This document shows, in pieces, positions 50,769-60,906 of a stretch of 62,982 bases of DNA. Below the pieces are notes generated by a model. That model had not been told where the DNA came from. It worked only from the letters and a program-made list of their open reading frames with translations, and did no database searches. Source of the stretch: Candidatus Sumerlaeota bacterium (GTDB lineage Bacteria; Bacillota; SLNR01). Location of the stretch: assembly GCA_007132905.1 (NCBI GenBank), contig SLNR01000033.1, positions 1 to 62,982 on the forward strand, written 5' to 3'. Position 1 is the first letter of the stretch. Every line of letters begins with the position of its first letter. The position numbers were made by a program, and so were the translations under genes.

Positions 50769-52793
50769 GTGGTAAACGACGAGTATTTGGAAGAACAACA
50801 AGAGCTGACAAAAAAGCTTGACCGATATGCTTATCATTATTACGTATTAGACGATCCCCTTATAAGCGATAAAGAATATGATCGTCTTTTTGACCGATTG
50901 GTAGAAATGGAGAAAAAAAGCGGTGTTGTTCTACCAGATTCCCCGACGCAAAGAATCGGAGGAGAACCCTTGGATTCTTTTGAGACTCATCGGCATTTAT
51001 CTCGGCTGTGGAGTTTAGATAAGGTTCGTTCTATTGATGAACTGAAGTCCTGGGAAAAAAGATTAAAGCGTATCATGGATAATCAAAAAAAGCAAGGCCG
51101 TGATCTTTCTTCGGCTTTTTCCTATACCGTCGAATATAAGTATGACGGTTTAACCATCAACCTTACCTATGAAAGTGGAAATTTAGTGCAGGCTGCCACA
51201 AGAGGCAACGGTGAAATAGGAGAAGGGATACTTGAGCAGGTGAAAACAATACGCTCTGTACCTCTGACCATCCCTCATAAAGGAAAGATCGAAATTCAAG
51301 GGGAAGGGTTGATGAGGTTTTCGGTTTTAGAGGAATACAACAAAACAGCTGAGGAGCCTTTAAAAAATCCTCGTAATGCCGCGGCCGGAGCGCTTAGGAA
51401 TTTGGATCCGAAAGTAACCGCAAAAAGAAAGCTCGATGCTTTCTTTTACAGTGTCGGCTACAATGAAGATGTTGACTTTAGCACACAAGAAGAGATGATG
51501 GAGTTTTTACGAGACAATCATTTTCCAGTCAGCCATTTTTTCAAAAGAGTGGATTCGATAGACCACATTGGAAACATCATCCAAGAGGCAAAAGACAATT
51601 TAAAGAATGAAGATTTTTTGATCGATGGGCTGGTCATTAAAGTAAACGAGATGGATGCGAGAGATTTGTTGGGTTTTACCGATCGATTCCCAAGATGGGC
51701 CATGGCCTATAAATTTGAATCATTGGAAATGACAACAATCCTTAGGGATATAAAATGGAGTGTAGGCAGAACAGGTAGGCTTACTCCCATAGCTTATTTA
51801 GAGCCTGTGGATATCAAAGGCGCCACCATTAAGCGGGCCACATTAAATAACTGGGGTGATATCTTAAAAAAGAAGATACGGTTAGGATGTAGAGTTTGGC
51901 TTCGCAGGTCAAACGATGTGATTCCGGAAATCTTGGGTGTCATTGAAGAAACTTGCAAGGATAAGGAAAAGCCGGAAAAGCCTCATTATTGTCCGGCCTG
52001 TGGTACCCGTGTGGTAGAAGAGGGGGCCAATCTTTTTTGCAAAAACTCCCTGTCTTGTCAGCCCCAGTTGGTTTTTCGGCTGGCTCACTTTGCAAGCAGA
52101 GATGCTTTAGATATCGAATATTTGAGTGTGAAGACCGCAGAACAGCTGGTTATAAACGGTTTGATCGAAGACATTGCTGATCTCTATGCGTTAAGAGAAG
52201 AAGATTTGCGTCAGCTAGAAGGTTTTGGCTTAAAGAAAACCGAAAATCTATTGAAAGCTATCGAGGATAGCAAAAAACCGGAACTAGATGCTTTTATTTA
52301 TGCTTTGGGGATACCCCATGTCGGTCGCAGAACTGCCCGTGAAATTGCCCGGTATTTTAAAACTTTAGAGAGGATCATGGACGCGGATGAAGAACAGCTT
52401 GTAAGCATTTCGGATATTGGCTGCATCACAGCCAGAAGTATTGTCGACTTTTTCTCCGACAGCTTGATTTTAAAAAGCATAGAAAAGATGAAGGAATACG
52501 GGATGGTTTTTGAAAAAAGCGAAAATGAGTTAAGCCAGGAAGGTCCCTTTGCAAGCAAAGCAGTGGTTGTGACAGGTTCACTGCAGAACATAACACGAAA
52601 AGAAGCGGCGGATATCATTGCTAAGTTAGGCGGAAGACCTGTAGAAAGTGTAAGCAGCAAAACAGACATCGTTGTGGTAGGGAGTAATCCAGGTTCAAAA
52701 CTAGCAAAAGCCCAAGAACTAGATATTAACATTATGCAAGAAGATGACTTCTATGAAATTGTAAAGAAATATGGAGTAGACCTCGATTCTTAA
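50769..52793 (+). CDS. ligA: NAD-dependent DNA ligase
   Basis: YHYYVLDDPLISDKEYDRLFD, EYKYDGLTINLTYESG, Zn finger CPACGTRVV...CKNSLSC, C-terminal BRCT. Confidence 0.95.
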   Translation: MVNDEYLEEQQELTKKLDRYAYHYYVLDDPLISDKEYDRLFDRLVEMEKKSGVVLPDSPTQRIGGEPLDSFETHRHLSRLWSLDKVRSIDELKSWEKRLKRIMDNQKKQGRDLSSAFSYTVEYKYDGLTINLTYESGNLVQAATRGNGEIGEGILEQVKTIRSVPLTIPHKGKIEIQGEGLMRFSVLEEYNKTAEEPLKNPRNAAAGALRNLDPKVTAKRKLDAFFYSVGYNEDVDFSTQEEMMEFLRDNHFPVSHFFKRVDSIDHIGNIIQEAKDNLKNEDFLIDGLVIKVNEMDARDLLGFTDRFPRWAMAYKFESLEMTTILRDIKWSVGRTGRLTPIAYLEPVDIKGATIKRATLNNWGDILKKKIRLGCRVWLRRSNDVIPEILGVIEETCKDKEKPEKPHYCPACGTRVVEEGANLFCKNSLSCQPQLVFRLAHFASRDALDIEYLSVKTAEQLVINGLIEDIADLYALREEDLRQLEGFGLKKTENLLKAIEDSKKPELDAFIYALGIPHVGRRTAREIARYFKTLERIMDADEEQLVSISDIGCITARSIVDFFSDSLILKSIEKMKEYGMVFEKSENELSQEGPFASKAVVVTGSLQNITRKEAADIIAKLGGRPVESVSSKTDIVVVGSNPGSKLAKAQELDINIMQEDDFYEIVKKYGVDLDS

Positions 52794-52977
52794 GACAAAA
52801 TAACGCAGATGGACAGAAAAATTCAAAAAATCGGCAGAAACTCAAAATTTATGTGTACGAAACAGGTTTGCTTTGTTATAATAGTAGTCAAATCTTCTTG
52901 TTCTGATTGCCGTAGAAAAGAATGAATAGATAAAGGGCGGTTTGGGCGGGAAGAAACAAAAACTGAGGAGGATGGAC

Positions 52978-54498
52978 ATGATTAGAAAAGGGACCGTAGC
53001 GATTCTGTTGGTAAGTTTGGCGGCTGCCGTGTTTTTTGCCGGCTGTGGCGGAGCACCTGTCGATGAGGCGAGAGAAGAAATTGTCATCGCCCAGGGCGTA
53101 GACGCCACAACCATGGATCCGCATATGCATGCGGAGACAACGACGACCAATGCGATCACAAACATGTATGATCGATTATTGGTGAGGGACCATGACATGG
53201 ATCTACAGCCGCAATTGGCTTTATCCGTGGAACCATTAGATGATCTGACATGGGAAGTGAAGCTTAGGGAGGGCATTGAGTTTCACAATGGGGAGCCTTT
53301 CAATGCTGAAACGGTAAAGTTCAACATTGAGCGGATTATTGATCCTGAGAACCAATCCCCACAGATAGCTGATTTGAATGCAGTGGAAAAGGTGGAAGTC
53401 ATTGATGAGTATACAGCTCACATCATCACCTATGAACCGTATCCTGTCATGGCTGGGCGTCTAAATCTGCCCATGGTGCCAAAAGATTATATCCTGGAAA
53501 ACGGGCAAGAATATTTTGCCCAAAATCCAATTGGGACAGGACCCTATGTATTTGTAAGTTGGACAAGAGACGAGTCCATCGTGTTTGAAGCGAACGAAGA
53601 TTATTGGCAGGGGGCTCCGGCCATCAAAAAAATCACCATTAAGCCCGTACCGGAGAGTTCTACCAGAATTGCTGAGCTTCAAACAGGAGCGGTTGATCTT
53701 ATTGTGAATGTACCGCCGCACCAGGCAGATGTCATTGATGCCGATCCTGTCACAAAAATAGAAACTGTTCCCAGCGGGCGGTTTATCTTTATATCTTTAA
53801 ACACACAGCGCGAAGGTATAATGCAGGACAAAAAGGTGCGCCAGGCTTTGAATCACGCCGTGGACATTGATACGATTATTGATACCGTGTTAGAGGGATA
53901 CGGCTATAAGTCGACCCAGCCCCTTACACCGTTGGACTTTGGCTATGATGATTCCATTGAAGGATATGAGTACAATCCGGAAAAAGCCAGAGATCTCCTA
54001 GCAGAAGCAGGCTATCCTGATGGAATTAGCATTGAACTTGGATCTCCGAGTGGTCGTTATGTAATGGACCGCGAGGTGGCTGAGGCGGTCGCAGGACAGC
54101 TTGCCGAAGTGGGAGTCGAGGCAGAGCTTAACGTCCAAGAATGGGGCGTCTATGTAGGAAAGGTCTTGGAAAAAGAAGCAGAAGAGGCTTATTTGATCGG
54201 TTGGGGCACAGCCCTCTTTGATTCCGATGCAACACTGTATCCCTGGTTTCGAACAGGCATGAGGTTTGCCACATACAGTGATTCCCAGGTAGATGAATAT
54301 CTTGACGAAGCCAGAACTGTCCTAGACGAAGAAGAAAGGGAAGATCTGTACCATCAAGCTTTAGAGATTATCATGGAAGATGCGCCCTTTATTCTTTTGT
54401 ATCAGCAGGAAGATCTTTACGGTCTGAGTGCTGATCTTCAGTGGGAGCCTCGCCCGGATGAACTGATTTTTGTATACGATATGGAATTTGGTGCTTAA
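52978..54498 (+). CDS. Peptide ABC transporter substrate-binding lipoprotein
   Basis: Lipobox AVFFAGCGG; EIVIAQGVDATTMDPHMHAETTTTN; VEFHNGEPF-like (IEFHNGEPFNAETVKFNIERI); ATG at 52978. Confidence 0.92.
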   Translation: MIRKGTVAILLVSLAAAVFFAGCGGAPVDEAREEIVIAQGVDATTMDPHMHAETTTTNAITNMYDRLLVRDHDMDLQPQLALSVEPLDDLTWEVKLREGIEFHNGEPFNAETVKFNIERIIDPENQSPQIADLNAVEKVEVIDEYTAHIITYEPYPVMAGRLNLPMVPKDYILENGQEYFAQNPIGTGPYVFVSWTRDESIVFEANEDYWQGAPAIKKITIKPVPESSTRIAELQTGAVDLIVNVPPHQADVIDADPVTKIETVPSGRFIFISLNTQREGIMQDKKVRQALNHAVDIDTIIDTVLEGYGYKSTQPLTPLDFGYDDSIEGYEYNPEKARDLLAEAGYPDGISIELGSPSGRYVMDREVAEAVAGQLAEVGVEAELNVQEWGVYVGKVLEKEAEEAYLIGWGTALFDSDATLYPWFRTGMRFATYSDSQVDEYLDEARTVLDEEEREDLYHQALEIIMEDAPFILLYQQEDLYGLSADLQWEPRPDELIFVYDMEFGA

Positions 54499-54549
54499 AT
54501 AGAAGACAAAGGATTCTAATCGATACAAGAATACATAGTTAACAATATT

Positions 54550-54582
54550 AGCGGGGCGGGCTTTTTATCAGTCTGCCCCGCT
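54550..54582 (+). other. GC-rich stem-loop between the SBP and ATPase genes (attenuator or mRNA-stabilising)
   Basis: AGCGGGGC...GCCCCGCT with no trailing U-tract. Confidence 0.5.
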
Positions 54583-54619
54583 GAATACATCGAATGATCT
54601 TTTAAGAGAGGGATGTTTT

Positions 54620-55615
54620 ATGGAGGAGCGTCTTATTGAAGTACAGGGATTAAAAACGCATTTTTTCACCGAAGATGGTGTTGTCCCCGCATTGGATGGG
54701 GTAAGTTTTCACATTAACAAAGGTGAAACTATTGGTGTTGTTGGAGAGTCCGGTTGCGGTAAAAGTGTTACCGCTTTATCCATTATGAAATTAATCCCTC
54801 CGACCATAGGACGCATTGTACAAGGCGATATCCTTTTTAGTGGAGAGAGTTTATTGGAAAAAAGCGAAACACAGATGCGAAAAATCAGAGGAAACGACAT
54901 TTCGATGATTTTCCAAGAGCCAATGACATCTTTAAATCCCGTCTATACAGTGGGGGATCAGATTGCGGAAGCAGTTCAGCTGCATCAGCAATTTGATCGA
55001 AAAAAAGCGATGAAAAAGGCCGTCGAGATGCTGAGTTTAGTAGGGATTCCTCTGCCGGAGAAAAGGGTTAATGAGTATCCTCACCAACTTAGCGGCGGTA
55101 TGAGGCAGCGAGTGATGATAGCGATGGCCTTGTCCTGTAGTCCCAAGCTTCTGATTGCTGATGAACCGACAACGGCCCTTGATGTTACTATCCAAGCTCA
55201 GATACTGCAGCTGATGAAAGATCTAAAGAAAGATCTAAGCACTTCGATTATGCTGATTACCCATGACTTAGGTGTTGTTGCGGAGATGGCAGAGAGGGTA
55301 GCAGTGATGTATGCCGGGCGGATTGTAGAAGAGGGTGATGTCCGATCTATATTTAGAAAACCTCTGCACCCATATACCGAAGGGCTTTTAAAATCCATAC
55401 CGAATATTGACAAACAGAAACAGAGGCTGCATGTAATAGAAGGAATGGTCCCCAATCCAAAAAATGCCCCCTCGGGGTGTAGTTTCCATCCACGTTGTCC
55501 TTATGCAAAAGAAATTTGCCATCAAGAAGAGCCAAGGGTACAGATCATTGATACCAATAGAACAATAAGCTGCTGGCTTCATGATGAGGATAACAGGAAG
55601 GAGGCTGTCAGATGA
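54620..55615 (+). CDS. Peptide ABC transporter ATP-binding protein (OppD/DppD)
   Basis: [50 protein letters not shown]. Confidence 0.94.
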   Translation: MEERLIEVQGLKTHFFTEDGVVPALDGVSFHINKGETIGVVGESGCGKSVTALSIMKLIPPTIGRIVQGDILFSGESLLEKSETQMRKIRGNDISMIFQEPMTSLNPVYTVGDQIAEAVQLHQQFDRKKAMKKAVEMLSLVGIPLPEKRVNEYPHQLSGGMRQRVMIAMALSCSPKLLIADEPTTALDVTIQAQILQLMKDLKKDLSTSIMLITHDLGVVAEMAERVAVMYAGRIVEEGDVRSIFRKPLHPYTEGLLKSIPNIDKQKQRLHVIEGMVPNPKNAPSGCSFHPRCPYAKEICHQEEPRVQIIDTNRTISCWLHDEDNRKEAVR

Positions 55616-56577
55616 AGGCACCTGTATTGCAAGTTCAAAATCTAACGAAACATTTCCCTATTACAGGCGGATTATTCTCGAGGGTAACCGACCAAGTTAG
55701 AGCAGTGGACAATGTCAGCTTTGATTTGTATCAAGGCGAGACACTCGGCCTTGTCGGCGAAAGCGGCTGCGGTAAATCAACAACGGGACGTGTAATACTG
55801 CGTCTGCTGGAGGCGACCAGCGGAGAAGTTATATTTGAAGAGAAGAATATTTTTGATCTCAAAAGAGAAGAAATGCGCATGCTCAGACAAAAATTACAAA
55901 TTATTTTCCAAGATCCTTATGCTTCTCTAAACCCGAGGATGACCGTCGGGCAGACAATAGGAGAAGCTATGGAGATCCATTCAATTGCTACGGGGGTTTC
56001 TAAAAAAAATAGAACAAAAGAGCTTTTGGAAGTAGTAGGTCTGAATCCGGATTATTATGACCGCTACGCTCATGAATTTAGCGGGGGCCAGCGGCAGAGA
56101 ATAGGAATTGCCAGAGCTTTGGCGGTCAATCCCAGTGTCATCGTTTGCGATGAACCTGTTTCGGCTCTTGATGTCTCCATACAGTCGCAGGTGATTAACC
56201 TTTTGGAAGATTTACAAAAAGAATACGGCCTTACTTACCTGTTTATTGCTCATGACCTAAGTGTGGTCAAACACATAAGCGATAGGATTGCCGTGATGTA
56301 TTTGGGGAAAATTGTTGAGATCGGAGCAGGAAGCGATTTGTATAGCAATCCTCTGCACCCTTACACCAAGGCGCTATTGTCAGCTGTTCCCATTCCCGAT
56401 CCGGATGCGATGATAGATAGAATAGTGTTAGAAGGGGATGTCCCAAGCCCCATTAATCCTCCGGAAGGCTGTCGCTTTCATACAAGGTGTCCTTTTGCAG
56501 AAGAAATATGCTCACAAGAGGAGCCTGTTTTTAAAGAGCATAGAGAAGGGCATCAGGCTGCCTGCCACATCCTTTAG
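55612..56577 (+). CDS. Peptide ABC transporter ATP-binding protein (OppF/DppF)
   Basis: [51 protein letters not shown]. Confidence 0.94.
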   Translation: MKAPVLQVQNLTKHFPITGGLFSRVTDQVRAVDNVSFDLYQGETLGLVGESGCGKSTTGRVILRLLEATSGEVIFEEKNIFDLKREEMRMLRQKLQIIFQDPYASLNPRMTVGQTIGEAMEIHSIATGVSKKNRTKELLEVVGLNPDYYDRYAHEFSGGQRQRIGIARALAVNPSVIVCDEPVSALDVSIQSQVINLLEDLQKEYGLTYLFIAHDLSVVKHISDRIAVMYLGKIVEIGAGSDLYSNPLHPYTKALLSAVPIPDPDAMIDRIVLEGDVPSPINPPEGCRFHTRCPFAEEICSQEEPVFKEHREGHQAACHIL

Positions 56578-56682
56578 AAGATTAATAATTAGCAAAATAT
56601 CGAAACTAGCGCTGCGTGAGTTTAGAACTTGAAGGTGTTGTAAGGCGAGTATAAGTTTTAGAAAATGATTTGGTTTATATTT

Positions 56683-56730
56683 TTCCTTAAAAAAGCCATG
56701 GAGGTTATCTCCGTGGCTTTTTTTAAGGAA
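56683..56730. terminator. Long bidirectional-type terminator after the ATPase gene
   Basis: TTCCTTAAAAAAGCCATGGAG-gttat-CTCCGTGGCTTTTTTTAAGGAA. Confidence 0.85.
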
Positions 56731-56888
56731 GTTATCAATTTAGACAATAAATCAAAATTTCTTTTAAGACTCTCAGAGGCAAGAAAAATACCGTTGCAAG
56801 CTAGAAAAAAGAGATTTCAGAAAGCATTTCAACATGGGATTATAAGCGAAAAGATCTACAAATCAATAGTCATAAAAGAGCGATTTAA

Positions 56889-56917
56889 TTGCATACCGTG
56901 ATCCGTAATGCTATAAT
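56889..56917 (+). promoter_or_regulatory. Predicted sigma-A promoter of gatCAB
   Basis: TTGCAT-N17-TATAAT. Confidence 0.65.
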
Positions 56918-56973
56918 TACAAGATAGAGTTTTCTAAAAACGGTTCATCGTAATAGAGAAAAGGGGTGAGGTC

Positions 56974-57258
56974 GTGAAAATAAGCAGAGAAGAGGTCGAG
57001 CATGTAGCTTTGTTGGCCCGCTTGGCAATTAGCTCAGAAGAAAAGGATATGTTTACCGAGCAGCTAAATGTGATCCTTGAATATGTAGATCAGTTGAATG
57101 AATTAGATACAACTGATGTAAAGCCTACTTCCCATGTGATCCCAGTGAAAAATGTTATGCGTGAAGATCAAGTTGAAACACACTTAACTCAAGAAGAGGC
57201 TTTGAAGAATGCTCCTGAAAAAGAAGAAGGCTATATAAAGGTTCCACGAATTGTTTAG
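56974..57258 (+). CDS. gatC: Asp/Glu-tRNA amidotransferase subunit C
   Basis: ISREEVEHVALLARLAISSEEKDMFTEQLNVILEYVDQLNELDT. Confidence 0.95.
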   Translation: MKISREEVEHVALLARLAISSEEKDMFTEQLNVILEYVDQLNELDTTDVKPTSHVIPVKNVMREDQVETHLTQEEALKNAPEKEEGYIKVPRIV

Positions 57259-57279
57259 GAAATAGACGCGTGAACGGGA

Positions 57280-58770
57280 GTGGTTTATTTGAAAATTCAT
57301 GAAATGACAGCTCATGAACTTCACAATATGTTGAAAACCAAAGAGATTAGTGCAAAAGAAATCACAACAGAGATATTTAGTCATGTCCATCAAGTGGAAG
57401 ATAGAATGAAATCCTATATTACATTAACTGAGGAGAAAGCCTATGCAGCGGCTGACATCGTTGATAAGAAAATAGCCGGCAATGAAGAGATTTCTCCTTT
57501 AGCGGGCATACCAGCGGCGATTAAAGATGTTTTAAGTACAAAAGGAATCGATACCACCTGTGCTTCCAAGATGCTTGATGGATATGTACCTCCTTATGAT
57601 GCAGCGGTTATAGAGAAGCTTTATAAAAACGATATGGTAATGGTCGGAAAAACAAACTGTGATGAATTTGCGATGGGCTCATCTACAGAAAACTCAAGTT
57701 ATTTTCCCACTAGAAATCCTTGGAATACCGATATGGTTCCGGGAGGGTCTAGTGGGGGTTCGGCTGCTTCGGTAGCGGCGGGACAGGCAGTTTATTCACT
57801 TGGCACGGATACGGGAGGTTCTGTTCGGCAGCCGGCTTCTTTTTGCGGGGTGGTCGGACTAAAACCGACTTACGGCCGAGTATCGAGAAACGGCTTGGTG
57901 GCCCTTGCTTCCTCTCTGGATCAAATTGGTCCTTTTACTAAAGATATAAGGGATTGTGCAATTGTGATGAATGCGATTGCGGGTTATGACAAGAAGGATT
58001 CAACATCCATTTCCAGACCGGTCCCTGATTATACAGAAGCCTTAAAAAAAGATATTAAGGGGCTGAAGATTGGTGTTCCGAAAGAATATTTTGCCGAAGG
58101 GATCCAATCTGAAGTGCGTGACGCCATAGAAACGTCTTTGCAGAAATTGGAAGAACTAGGTGCGATAGTTGAAGAGACATCATTGCCCCATTCAAAGTAT
58201 GCGCTAGCCGTGTACTATCTCATTCAGCCTTCGGAGTGTTCATCGAATTTAGCCAAATTTGACGGGGTTCGTTATGGTTATCGAGACAAGTCAGCTGAAA
58301 ATCTAATCGATATGTATATGAAAACCCGAAGCGAAGGGTTTGGAAAAGAAGTGAAAAGGCGTATTATGCTTGGAACTTATGCATTAAGTTCCGGCTACTA
58401 TGATGCTTATTACTTAAAGGCTTTAAAAGTCCGTACTTTGATTTTGCAGGACTTTGAAAAGGCATTTGGCGAATATGATGTTCTGGTGGCGCCGACCAGC
58501 CCGACAGTGGCGTTTCCGTTTGGCGAGAAAACAGAAAATCCACTACAGATGTATCTATCGGATATCTGTACCATTCCTATCAATTTAGCAGGCATACCTG
58601 GTCTATCAATACCTTGCGGATTTAGTGATGGTCTGCCTATAGGTCTTCAGATCTTGGGAGAACCTTTTAGCGAAGAGAAGCTACTGCAGGTAGGTTATGC
58701 TTTTGAAAAGAATAGCGAGTTTCATTTAGCCAGGCCCTCTTTTGTGGAAGGTGGTGTTGAGGGTGAATGA
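57280..58770 (+). CDS. gatA: Asp/Glu-tRNA amidotransferase subunit A
   Basis: [73 protein letters not shown]. Confidence 0.97.
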   Translation: MVYLKIHEMTAHELHNMLKTKEISAKEITTEIFSHVHQVEDRMKSYITLTEEKAYAAADIVDKKIAGNEEISPLAGIPAAIKDVLSTKGIDTTCASKMLDGYVPPYDAAVIEKLYKNDMVMVGKTNCDEFAMGSSTENSSYFPTRNPWNTDMVPGGSSGGSAASVAAGQAVYSLGTDTGGSVRQPASFCGVVGLKPTYGRVSRNGLVALASSLDQIGPFTKDIRDCAIVMNAIAGYDKKDSTSISRPVPDYTEALKKDIKGLKIGVPKEYFAEGIQSEVRDAIETSLQKLEELGAIVEETSLPHSKYALAVYYLIQPSECSSNLAKFDGVRYGYRDKSAENLIDMYMKTRSEGFGKEVKRRIMLGTYALSSGYYDAYYLKALKVRTLILQDFEKAFGEYDVLVAPTSPTVAFPFGEKTENPLQMYLSDICTIPINLAGIPGLSIPCGFSDGLPIGLQILGEPFSEEKLLQVGYAFEKNSEFHLARPSFVEGGVEGE

Positions 58771-60211
58771 ACAGTACGAATCGGTGATTGGTTTGGAAGT
58801 CCATGTAGAAATGAAGACCAATAGCAAAATGTTCTGCGCCTGCAGTGCCGAATTTGGTGCCGAACCCAATACGAATGTTTGTCCTGTTTGCCTGGGACTT
58901 CCCGGGGCTTTGCCTGTTCTTAACAAGAAGGCGGTGGATTTTGCTATACAGACAGCTATCGCATTACAATGTCGTGTTGCTCCCAGCAGTCAATTTGCCA
59001 GGAAAAACTATTTTTATCCTGATTTAGCGAAAGGCTATCAAATATCTCAATATGATTTGCCTCTAGCGAAGAACGGGTTGTTATCGATTGCTACCGATGA
59101 AGAAGATCATGATATACGAATCAACAGGGTCCATTTAGAAGAAGATGCCGGTAAATTGATTCATATCGGGACGATATCAACATCGCCTTATTCAATGGTG
59201 GATTATAATCGATCAGGCGTTCCTCTTATGGAAATTGTCTCCGAACCGGACATCAGAACAGCCGAACAGGCTAGAGCTTACCTTGAAAAACTAAAGGCTG
59301 TTCTGCAATTTATCGGAGTCTCAGACTGCAAGATGGAGGAAGGATCGCTTCGCTGTGATGCGAATATTTCCATACGGAAAATAGGATCGAGTGAGTTTGG
59401 AACAAAAGCCGAGATTAAGAATCTAAATTCGTTTCGATCTGTGGCCAAGAGTATTGAATACGAAGCCGATAGACAATACGAACTACTGGAAAAGGGGACG
59501 GCCCTTGAACAGGAAACCAGGACATGGGATGAAACAAAAGAAGTCACAATGACACTGCGAAGTAAAGAAGAAGCCCATGATTATCGTTATTTCCCGGATC
59601 CGGATCTTGTAGCGATTGAAGTAGATGAAAGCTGGATTAAAGGTTTGGAAAGCAAGCTTCCGGAACTGCCGGCTGCCAGGCAGAAAAGATTCATGGAGAA
59701 ATATGGCTTGGGCCGGTATGATGCTAAAATGCTAACAGCACACCCTCAAACAGGAGTCTTTTTCGACGAAGTGATGAAGCAGTACTCAAATGGCAAAGCC
59801 GTCAGCAATTGGATTGTGGGTGATCTTATGCGCTGTTTGAATGAAGCTGGATTGGGATGGGAAGAAAATCCTTTAAAGCCTGAACAGTTGGCAGGCATGC
59901 TGAAAATGCTTGATGAAGGCGTGATAAGCGGGAAAATAGCTAAAACAGTTTTTCTGGACATGTTTGAATCAGGGAAAAACGCCGAAGATATCATTGAAGC
60001 CAAAGGGCTTAAACAAATCTCTGATAAATCGGTGCTTGAGGAAATCGTGGAGACAGTAGTTGAAGAGAATCCAAAAACAGTGGCAGATGTGAAAAGTGGG
60101 AAGACAAAAGCAGCACAATATCTGGTGGGTCAAGTTATGAAAGTGACCAAAGGGAAAGCCAATCCAGGGTTAGTGAAGGAACTTATAGAAAAAGAACTTG
60201 AAAATAAGTAA
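58763..60211 (+). CDS. gatB: Asp/Glu-tRNA amidotransferase subunit B
   Basis: [61 protein letters not shown] at 58763. Confidence 0.97.
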   Translation: MNEQYESVIGLEVHVEMKTNSKMFCACSAEFGAEPNTNVCPVCLGLPGALPVLNKKAVDFAIQTAIALQCRVAPSSQFARKNYFYPDLAKGYQISQYDLPLAKNGLLSIATDEEDHDIRINRVHLEEDAGKLIHIGTISTSPYSMVDYNRSGVPLMEIVSEPDIRTAEQARAYLEKLKAVLQFIGVSDCKMEEGSLRCDANISIRKIGSSEFGTKAEIKNLNSFRSVAKSIEYEADRQYELLEKGTALEQETRTWDETKEVTMTLRSKEEAHDYRYFPDPDLVAIEVDESWIKGLESKLPELPAARQKRFMEKYGLGRYDAKMLTAHPQTGVFFDEVMKQYSNGKAVSNWIVGDLMRCLNEAGLGWEENPLKPEQLAGMLKMLDEGVISGKIAKTVFLDMFESGKNAEDIIEAKGLKQISDKSVLEEIVETVVEENPKTVADVKSGKTKAAQYLVGQVMKVTKGKANPGLVKELIEKELENK

Positions 60212-60257
60212 AAAAAATTTCAAAAAAAGAAGGATATAGAAAAAAGATGTAGAATAG

Positions 60258-60286
60258 TTGACGCTTATATAATGATTTTGTATAAT
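60258..60286 (+). promoter_or_regulatory. Strong predicted sigma-A promoter
   Basis: TTGACG-N17-TATAAT; predicted start ~60293 coincides with the first aptamer stem. Confidence 0.8.
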
Positions 60287-60292
60287 ATAAAA

Positions 60293-60404
60293 AGGAAGTG
60301 TGCCTAGGGTTCCGTAGCTTAGCTGGTCAGGTCCGAGCGGCACAAGGTACTGCTAAAGTGTAGTACCACACCGTGGGTAGAAAAGACCCAAGCGGAAAGT
60401 TCCT
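60293..60404 (+). promoter_or_regulatory. ykkC subtype-2 riboswitch aptamer, favouring the ppGpp class
   Basis: P1 AGGAA/TTCCT; conserved CCTAGGGTTCCG, GGTCCGAGCGG, GGTACT..AGTACC hairpin, ACACCG, GGGTAGAAAAGACCC, AGCGGAAAG. Confidence 0.85.
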
Positions 60405-60440
60405 CTCTTTCATGAGTCGGATATCTGCTTGGGTTTTTTG
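60386..60440 (+). terminator. Terminator of the ykkC-type riboswitch
   Basis: ACCCAAGCGGA ... TCTGCTTGGGT followed by TTTTT; 5' strand overlaps the aptamer 3' segment. Confidence 0.85.
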
Positions 60441-60456
60441 TAAAAAAATAACAAAA

Positions 60457-60735
60457 AGCAATGATGGGAATTAGTACAGGATGTTTTGCTGCCACAGAGA
60501 GCCGTGCTGCTGAGAGACGGTCGGCAATTATTTTGGAATCTCCTCCCAAAGCTGCGTACTGAAGGCATTCATTTGCTATTAGGTTTCGCCGGTTAACACA
60601 GGCTACCGTTATCCAGCCGGGGTATCGCTTCTGTTATAGGAAGCCGTACTTGAATGAAACTGCGTTGCAGTCAAGGGTGGTACAGCGGGATAGACTCCCG
60701 TCCCTGGAGAAATTCAAGGATGGGGGTTTTTACTT
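60457..60735 (+). promoter_or_regulatory. T-box leader (tRNA-responsive) with terminator/antiterminator
   Basis: Stem I base AGCAA/TTGCT; AGTA loop-E motif 60473-60476; AGAGAGCCGTGCTGCTGAGAGACGG distal loop; putative specifier GAA-GGC-A at 60561-60567; T-box AAGGGTGGTACAGCGGG 60673-60689; antiterminator GCGGGA/TCCCGT; terminator CTCCCGTCC/GGATGGGGG then TTTTT. Confidence 0.9.
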
Positions 60736-60906
60736 ACTTAAGATAGCAATTTGAGGGGGTGGTTTAATTACCTTATTGGCCTTGGGAACAAAGATAAGCC
60801 GGCAGGAAAGATAATGACCGGCGCAAGAATGACATGGGGATTGACTCAGGAAAAGGGAGTGCAGAGATGTTGAAGGACATAATGATAAGAAAGGCAGGTG
60901 GTTACC

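Noticed and set aside
56665-56901. 78-aa + strand ORF
   Set aside because: Runs through a strong terminator hairpin and the gatC promoter region; low-complexity translation
60305-60400. tRNA-Ser-like or SRP-RNA-like stretch (GTCCGAGCGG..., GGTCAGGTCC)
   Set aside because: No acceptor/T-arm pairing and no GGAA tetraloop of SRP RNA; the whole segment fits the ykkC subtype-2 aptamer much better
60319-60549. Minus-strand 76-aa ORF
   Set aside because: Antisense to the riboswitch/T-box leader; no protein-like motifs
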